The translations under genes were made by a program, and so were the position numbers. Source: Prevotella sp. UBA2725 (GTDB lineage: Bacteria; Bacteroidota; Bacteroidia; Bacteroidales; Bacteroidaceae). Taken from it: 34,749 bases of DNA. This document shows, piece by piece, positions 34,502 to 34,749 of this stretch. How positions within the stretch are numbered: the first letter of the stretch is position 1; each line of letters begins with the position of its first letter. Under the pieces are notes generated by a model, which worked only from the letters and a program-made list of their open reading frames with translations, was not told the origin of the DNA and made no database searches. Where the stretch lies: NCBI GenBank assembly GCA_002353825.1, contig DEKJ01000013.1, positions 1 to 34,749 on the forward strand. Reading direction: 5' to 3'.

Positions 34502-34749
34502 ACAGCACATGTGTGCCGGTATGCCACAATAAGCGCATCACCAGTAATAAGGTATTCAAGGACTATGCAGAGATAGGCAAAAGCACCATGGGGTGGTACT
34601 TTGGTTTCAAGTTACATCTCATATGCAATGAGAGAGGCGAGTTACTCAATTTCATGCTTACAAAGGCTAATATTGATGATAGAAACGGGGATGTATTTAA
34701 CCGTCTGGGTGACAATGTGTTTGGGAAGTTATTTGCAGACAAAGGATAT
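34483..34749 (+). mobile_element. Internal fragment of an IS982-family transposase, running off the window
   Basis: In frame from 34483, 89 codons read CEIFFIDSTCVPVCHNKRI, then GKSTMGWYFGFKLHLICNE, then LLNFMLTKANIDDR, ending with GKLFADKGY at the window edge. FIDST supplies the first Asp of the DDE site, and the FGFKLHL block and ADKGY (second Asp) are hallmarks of IS982 transposases. The N-terminal third of the protein and the left terminal repeat are absent; the toxin gene abuts directly. This is therefore not a simple insertion but a deletion junction or misassembly. Confidence 0.85.

Noticed and set aside
34483..34749. Simple IS982 insertion into the toxin gene
   Set aside because: No terminal inverted repeat and no transposase N-terminus lie between the toxin and the DDE core.

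Overview
The window looks like a chromosomal segment of a Bacteroidales bacterium, most likely Prevotella or a close relative. The evidence is two SusC/SusD pairs, lipoprotein signals ending in SC, promoters of the Bacteroidetes type (TTTG at -33, TAnnTTTG at -7), weak Shine-Dalgarno sequences, and short basic C-terminal tails on secreted proteins. No rRNA, tRNA or CRISPR array was seen.

Layout. 1-181: 3' remnant of a PIN-domain toxin-like gene. 182-490: GC-rich hairpin, 11-bp tandem repeats and a promoter with a twin 21-bp repeat. 491-4608: secreted carbohydrate-binding-type protein, a 72-residue peptide, a terminator, and a GH16 endo-glycanase. 4609-16549: a second promoter with the same twin repeat, then a compact operon SusC1-SusD1-SusC2-SusD2-surface glycan-binding lipoprotein-GH43. 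This is a polysaccharide utilization locus; the GH16 plus the GH43 type suggest a beta-1,3-linked backbone (glucan, or galactan of type II arabinogalactan). 16696-18114: sodium:alanine-type symporter. 18126-19343 (minus): AAA_14/DUF4143 ATPase with a short-leader promoter covered by twin palindromes. 19527-21783 (minus): two-gene amino-acid ABC importer whose permease carries a fused binding protein with its lobes in permuted order. 22023-27324: GH2 and GH20 operon, divergent from the importer. 27709-29653: start of a GH130 gene joined out of frame to the C-terminal three quarters of a GH92 alpha-mannosidase. 29655-29812: heptamer repeats and a 22-bp palindromic tandem array. 29856-31457: GH3 gene broken in its second domain. 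31714-34482: lower-GC accessory DNA with a DUF1186-like protein and an AbiE-type toxin-antitoxin pair under two matching operators; the toxin is cut off. 34483-34749: internal piece of an IS982-family transposase running off the end.

How the genes fit together. In the first locus the GH16 enzyme would cut glycan at the cell surface. The SusCD pairs and the binding lipoprotein would capture and import the products, and the GH43 would trim them. The second cluster (GH2, GH20, former GH130, former GH92, GH3) has the enzyme set expected for mannose- and hexosamine-containing glycans such as N-glycans, but three of its five genes are broken.

Most notable observations: (1) the same twin 21-bp repeat, at an identical distance from the -7 box, in front of both units of the first locus; (2) twin GTCCGAAA-N11-TTTCGGAC operators at the AbiE pair; (3) the permuted binding-protein/permease fusion; (4) a run of clean gene breaks between 27.9 and 34.5 kb, which is either real deletion and rearrangement or assembly error.
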